Shown: positions 60,136 through 64,000 of the stretch, piece by piece
Layout of the letters: each line of letters starts with the position of its first letter
Position numbering within the stretch: position 1 is the first letter of the stretch
Assembly: GCA_021323855.1 (NCBI GenBank)
Contig: JAJPKE010000034.1
Span: 1-64,000 of the forward strand
DNA: 64,000 nt
DNA from: Chloroflexota bacterium
GTDB taxonomy: Bacteria > Chloroflexota > Ktedonobacteria > Ktedonobacterales > JADMIN01
Direction of reading: 5' to 3'
The notes under the pieces: generated by a model
What the model was told of the DNA's origin: nothing
Seen by the model: only the letters and a program-made list of their open reading frames with translations
Databases searched by the model: none
Translations under genes and position numbers: made by a program

Positions 60136-63100
60136 TCACTCGTCTCCCAATGCGGCGGCGACCTCATCGGCGCGGCGCAAGAATTGGCGGTCGCCCAGGG
60201 GTTCCAGGATGGCACGGGCGCGGGCCAGTTGCGCGCGGTCGCCGGTTTGCTGCGCCAGCGCAATGCGTGCGCGGGCCGTCTCGACGACGAGCTGATGGCG
60301 CTCCGCCTCGTCCAGCGCGGCGGCCCATGCTTCAGCGCCCGCCAGCCGCCCGCGTGCGATGGCTATATAGTGCTTGTATGAGTCAAACTTCCAGGGAATC
60401 GTTTCCGCAGCCTGAATAACAGCCTCATCAACGGGCAACCCGCGTTCATTCAAGAAGACCAGGATGACGCTCGCCGGCCTAATGTAGGTCGAATACGCGC
60501 CAATTTCATCAAGTTTGCGCGGATCATCGTCGCGGAACGCCTGCATCAATGGCAGCAGTTCCGGTGCTGAGTCCAACATGATACGGTGTATTATGGAGAA
60601 CGCTGCATCCGCCGCTGGGCGATCTTCCCGCGCCACCGCTCGTCGGAGCACCGGCAGAAAGCCATCCAGCGAGAGCATGCCCTGGCCACGGTCGTAGCTA
60701 CGATGCTCCCACACTTCATTCAGCATCAGTAGCAGCCGGTCCATATCGGCCCAGCGCCCGGAGACGAAGGCGCTGGTCAGCGCCAGACCCACCCCTGCCA
60801 TGTGCGTAAACGGTTCACCAGGTCGCAGCCGTGCCCGCGCCTCGTCCAGCGTGGCGATGCAGTTTGCATAATCGCCAAAAAAGAAATAGTAGCTTGTCAG
60901 GACGTTGTACGCATCGCCGTATTCGCGTGCTGGCAGGTCCGGCGCTGCCAATCGTCGCCGGACCGCCGTCTGGGCGTCTGCACGCGCGCCAGCTCTGAAC
61001 GACACCGTGCCATAGGCATCGAGGGATTCGCTGAATGCCGACCAATCGCCATGCTGCTCGAAATAATCAGCCGCCGCCAGCGTCGCCGCGCGTAACGCCT
61101 CTCGTTCCTCCGCCTGCTCTAGCACCAACTCAGCAACATCGGGTCTGGTGCGAATGAATGTCTCCGCGTTAGCGAGCCGCCGTATTTCATCTTCTGCGTG
61201 CGCCTGCGCTGCAAGCTGCTTCGCCTCCGCCAGCAGCGTCATCTGTTCATCGAAGGCCGGCGCATCCATAGCCAGTTCGCGGGTGCAGCCGATCAGCATT
61301 TTGCGGAGCAGCCGCGCACCCTGCCCGGCATCCTGTGCGCCAGTGCTGCGCCAGAGGTCCACCGCCGTGCGATAGGCATGGAACGCGCCCTCGCCCACCG
61401 CCAGCGTATCGCCAAGCTGCTCATAGAGCGCAACTTGCTCCTGCGGCGGGGCAATGTCTATCGCGCTGCGCATCAGGTTGTCCGCCTCAGTGAACGCTCC
61501 GGCGCGACCTGCCAGTTCGCTGGCGCGGCGCAGGTAGCGGACCGCCAGCGCCGGGTCTATCGGCAATTCCAGCGGCACGGCGGACTGGCGCGAAAGCGCG
61601 ACCGCCTCGCGGTAGTGATAGGCAATCAGTTCGGTGTATTCATCCAGCCGGTCGCCCGCCGTCTCTTCCAGCCAGCGCGCCAGCGCCGTGTGCATCTGAA
61701 TGCGCTTGACGCGAGAAAGCGTGCCATAGGCAACGTCATGGAACAGCACATGGCGGAAGGCATATGTCCCGTTCTCCGCCGGGACGATGAAATCGCGCAG
61801 GATCAACGCTTCCAGCGCCTCATCTATTTCGCGCGCCTCCATGTCGCTCAACACCGCCCGCACCATGCCGGGGCGGAACGCACGCCCCGCCACCGACGCT
61901 ACCTGTAACACGGCGCGCTCCGCCGGTGAGAGCAGATCGAGCCGCGCCAGCACCGCCGCATGCACGGTATCAGGGAGCTGGTTGCCGCCGGTTCCTGCGC
62001 GCTCCACAAAGCCACGCACCAGTTCCAGCGCAAAGAAGGGATTGCCACCGGATCGCTCGATAATCTGGTTGCGCACGCTATCGAGTTGCTGAGTGAGGAT
62101 GGCGCCGATCAGCTCGTTGGTCTGCTCCGCCGTCAGCGGTTGCAGCGTCAGCGCGGTGAAATTGCGCCAGCCGCCACCCCAATTTGGGCGACGGTCCATC
62201 AGCTCCGGGCGGCTCAGCGCGACGATCAGCAGCGGCGCATTGTGGCTGTGGTGGATCACCTGCTCCACCAGATCGAGCAGGCTGTCGCTGGCCCAGTGCA
62301 GATCCTCAAAGACGACGATACGCGGTGCCTGCTGGGCCATCGCTTCGATCAGCAGCCGCCAGGCGGAGAAAATGCGTTCGCGGTCGCCTGCGCCCTCACT
62401 ATCCTTGCTTTCCGCGCTCTCTTTCCCATCTCTCCCATCTCTCTCGTCTTTGCCGTCTTTGCTCTCCATGCCCAGCGTCGCCAGCACCAGATCAGCCAGC
62501 CGCGCTGCGTCCTCCGGCGAGTAGCCAGCGTGCAGGAACACGTCCACCACCGGCTGCCGTTCCACGTCTGCGCCCAGCAACCCCGCCAGCAATCCACGCA
62601 ACGGCCAGTAGGTGAGCGTCTGGCCGTAGGGCAGGCAGCGCGCCGTCGCCACGCGAAAGCCATCCGCCGGGTCGAGCTGAGCCAGGAACTCTTCGAGCAG
62701 GCGCGTTTTGCCGGTGCCTGCGGGGGCGAGAATCGAGACGAGCTGTGGCGAGCGTTCTTCCAGAGCCCGCGCCTGAAGCAGCGAGAGTTGTAGCAAATCG
62801 CGGCGTCGCCCCACCAGCGGAGGCCGCTCCACGCTGCGGGTGCTGCGCGCCTCGCGCAGTGGAAAGACGCGCAACGGCTCCGGCTTGCCCTTCACCTCCA
62901 CCAGCCGTGGCTCATCGAAGAGGAAGGCGTGGCGCGCGGCATCGGCGGTGCGTTCGCTGGCGACGATTTCACCGGCCTCGGCGTACTGTTGTAGCCGCGC
63001 CGCAACGTTTACCGTATCACCGGAGACGAGGAAGTCGCCACGCGAGGGGTCATTGGTCGCCATCACCTCACCGCTATTGACCCCCATCCGCAGTCGCATC

Positions 63101-63390
63101 GGCGGACTCAGCACGGGATCGCCTGCGACGGCCTCGCGCAGCGCAAGCGCCGCAGCCAGCGCCCGCTCGGCATCGTCGCCATGCGCCTGGGGCAGCCCAA
63201 AGACGGCCATCACGGCGTCACCGATGAACTTCTCTACGGTGCCACCATACGCGGCGACCGTCCGGCGCGCATGCTCAAAGTAGCGCCCCATCAGTGCGCG
63301 CACATCTTCGGGGTCCAGGCTGTCGCCAAGCGAGGTGGACCCCACGACATCCGAAAAAAGCACGGTTACGAGTTTGCGTTCTTCCGGCAT
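60136..63390 (-). CDS. Class III cyclase-AAA ATPase-TPR regulator
   Basis: 1084 residues. An N-terminal class III adenylate/guanylate cyclase domain (about 5-165) has metal Asp14 (LFSDVVGS) and Asp58 (GDAVMAVFG). An AAA_16/STAND ATPase (about 190-560) has Walker A APAGTGKT (222-229) and Walker B IVVFEDLHW. The C-terminal half is TPR-like helical repeats. The layout matches large cyclase-linked signal sensors. ATG 63390 is preceded by AAAGGA; the frame extends to 63543. A sensor role for the TPR part is inferred. Confidence 0.9.
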   Translation of the reverse strand: MPEERKLVTVLFSDVVGSTSLGDSLDPEDVRALMGRYFEHARRTVAAYGGTVEKFIGDAVMAVFGLPQAHGDDAERALAAALALREAVAGDPVLSPPMRLRMGVNSGEVMATNDPSRGDFLVSGDTVNVAARLQQYAEAGEIVASERTADAARHAFLFDEPRLVEVKGKPEPLRVFPLREARSTRSVERPPLVGRRRDLLQLSLLQARALEERSPQLVSILAPAGTGKTRLLEEFLAQLDPADGFRVATARCLPYGQTLTYWPLRGLLAGLLGADVERQPVVDVFLHAGYSPEDAARLADLVLATLGMESKDGKDERDGRDGKESAESKDSEGAGDRERIFSAWRLLIEAMAQQAPRIVVFEDLHWASDSLLDLVEQVIHHSHNAPLLIVALSRPELMDRRPNWGGGWRNFTALTLQPLTAEQTNELIGAILTQQLDSVRNQIIERSGGNPFFALELVRGFVERAGTGGNQLPDTVHAAVLARLDLLSPAERAVLQVASVAGRAFRPGMVRAVLSDMEAREIDEALEALILRDFIVPAENGTYAFRHVLFHDVAYGTLSRVKRIQMHTALARWLEETAGDRLDEYTELIAYHYREAVALSRQSAVPLELPIDPALAVRYLRRASELAGRAGAFTEADNLMRSAIDIAPPQEQVALYEQLGDTLAVGEGAFHAYRTAVDLWRSTGAQDAGQGARLLRKMLIGCTRELAMDAPAFDEQMTLLAEAKQLAAQAHAEDEIRRLANAETFIRTRPDVAELVLEQAEEREALRAATLAAADYFEQHGDWSAFSESLDAYGTVSFRAGARADAQTAVRRRLAAPDLPAREYGDAYNVLTSYYFFFGDYANCIATLDEARARLRPGEPFTHMAGVGLALTSAFVSGRWADMDRLLLMLNEVWEHRSYDRGQGMLSLDGFLPVLRRAVAREDRPAADAAFSIIHRIMLDSAPELLPLMQAFRDDDPRKLDEIGAYSTYIRPASVILVFLNERGLPVDEAVIQAAETIPWKFDSYKHYIAIARGRLAGAEAWAAALDEAERHQLVVETARARIALAQQTGDRAQLARARAILEPLGDRQFLRRADEVAAALGDE

Positions 63391-63646
63391 GCGCGCACAT
63401 CCTTTCTGGATTGCTGGATTTCCGGGTTGTTCAGCGACAGTCATCTCACGTACTTGTAGCTCTAGTGTATGCGGCAGGAAAGCGGCGGTCAAGGAACGAA
63501 GCAGTGGAAGTATCCACGCGTGGATGGCTGCATCACTATACATAAGGATAGGCGCGGTATGGTCTGTGCAAGTTTATGGGTGTGACAGCTACTTGCCGGC
63601 CTACCAGGGTAGGCTGGCTCCTGAAAAGAGAAAGAAGAGACATTGC

Positions 63647-63958
63647 ATGTTACAACCCGATGGAAGCGACCCGGACCCCCTCAGCGGCGAGCCGGTAATT
63701 GCCATGACGCTTTTTGCAGTGGAACCGGGCGATGCGAGCGATGAGTCCGGCTACCTCGTGCGATTTTCCACGAAGGATCAGTTTAGCGCCGCCTGCCTCG
63801 GCGGCCTGCTCTTCAGTCTGCCATCAGACAAGGTACGGCACCTGATGCACGCCGTCTGGTGGCTCGAAGAAGACGCCATGCGTGGCCTCGTGGAGCGCAT
63901 CCCCTCGCTCCGCACACAAATCACCAATCTGGCGAGTGGCGAGCAAACGCTGCATTAG
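63647..63958 (+). CDS. Small hypothetical protein
   Basis: 103 residues starting MLQPDGSDPDPLSGEPV. It has a mixed helix/strand pattern (GYLVRFSTKDQFSAACLGGLL, HLMHAVWWLEEDAMRGLV). Family not recognised. The frame extends upstream to 63335 but antisense to the cyclase gene, so I chose the ATG beyond it; its SD (AGAAAGAAGAGA) is weak. Confidence 0.55.
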   Translation: MLQPDGSDPDPLSGEPVIAMTLFAVEPGDASDESGYLVRFSTKDQFSAACLGGLLFSLPSDKVRHLMHAVWWLEEDAMRGLVERIPSLRTQITNLASGEQTLH

Positions 63959-64000
63959 CGGAAATCGCGCTGGCGCCTTACCAATGCCCTATCCCTTGAC

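Noticed and set aside
63335..63958. 207-residue ORF start at 63335
   Set aside because: Its first half is antisense to the cyclase gene; only the part from 63647 is plausible.

Overview
The window is GC-rich (roughly 60% by eye), free-living bacterial chromosome with no rRNA, tRNA, CRISPR array or intact transposon that I could see. The gene mix suggests a Chloroflexota bacterium, most likely near Ktedonobacteria, but this is inference. The pointers are an XPB-helicase/Bax1-nuclease (DUF790) pair, PadR-controlled membrane genes, many secreted or zinc-ribbon proteins of unknown function, a cyclase-AAA-TPR giant regulator and scattered GC-rich hairpin repeats. No taxonomic marker is present.

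Layout. 1-1.4 kb: 5' part of glutamate dehydrogenase and a QueD/PTPS-type pterin enzyme, both minus strand. 1.9-7.5 kb: a plus-strand cluster of an XPB-like helicase, a Bax1-like nuclease and a CxxCxGxG zinc-finger protein. 7.5-9.5 kb: a DUF3052 protein and an MFS carrier. 9.9-13.1 kb: a GlsB-type membrane protein, then an ECF sigma factor overlapping a membrane protein and followed by a bactofilin-like membrane protein. 13.2-16 kb: a GAP-family membrane protein and a secreted protein. 16.2-17.9 kb: a ring-cleaving dioxygenase and carboxylesterase pair like MhqO/MhqD behind a promoter with a palindromic operator. 17.9-20.8 kb: a PadR regulator translationally coupled to a signal-peptidase-like protein that lacks the catalytic serine, divergent from a TetA-like MFS exporter. 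A 34-bp near-perfect palindrome and a structured leader lie between them.

21.2-28.4 kb: a chimeric hypothetical ORF and a signalling group (stand-alone CheB, CheB-CheR-PAS fusion, two single-domain response regulators, a methyltransferase) without any histidine kinase or flagellar gene. 28.5-36.5 kb: a hydrolase, phosphoribosyltransferase, PEBP protein, 3-hydroxybutyrate dehydrogenase, zinc-ribbon membrane protein, a GH113-like protein lacking both expected glutamates and a tyrosine-recombinase-like protein with most catalytic residues replaced. 36.8-42.4 kb: Tex, an Ig-like surface protein and a Ca2+/H+ antiporter. 42.4-42.9 kb: an array of GC-rich hairpin repeats with three 46-bp tandem copies. 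42.9-49.5 kb: amidase, RlmN, Fmt, a possible ADP-ribosyltransferase-like protein and cytidine deaminase. 49.6-64 kb: an AlkZ-like glycosylase, epoxide hydrolase with a doubly-operated promoter, isochorismatase-like hydrolase, MarR-GNAT fusion, beta-lactamase-fold hydrolase, NlpC/P60 peptidase, PRC-barrel/BON protein, a secreted HExxE protein and the cyclase-AAA-TPR regulator.

A dispersed hairpin family (CCCCTCTCCC...GGGAGAGGGG type) recurs at ten or more places. Copies often begin immediately after a TAG stop codon, and two copies lie in frame inside the nuclease gene. The most noteworthy items are this repeat family, the XPB-Bax1-zinc-finger cluster, the serine-less signal-peptidase-like protein with its PadR operator, and the ART-like protein at 47.3-48.6 kb.
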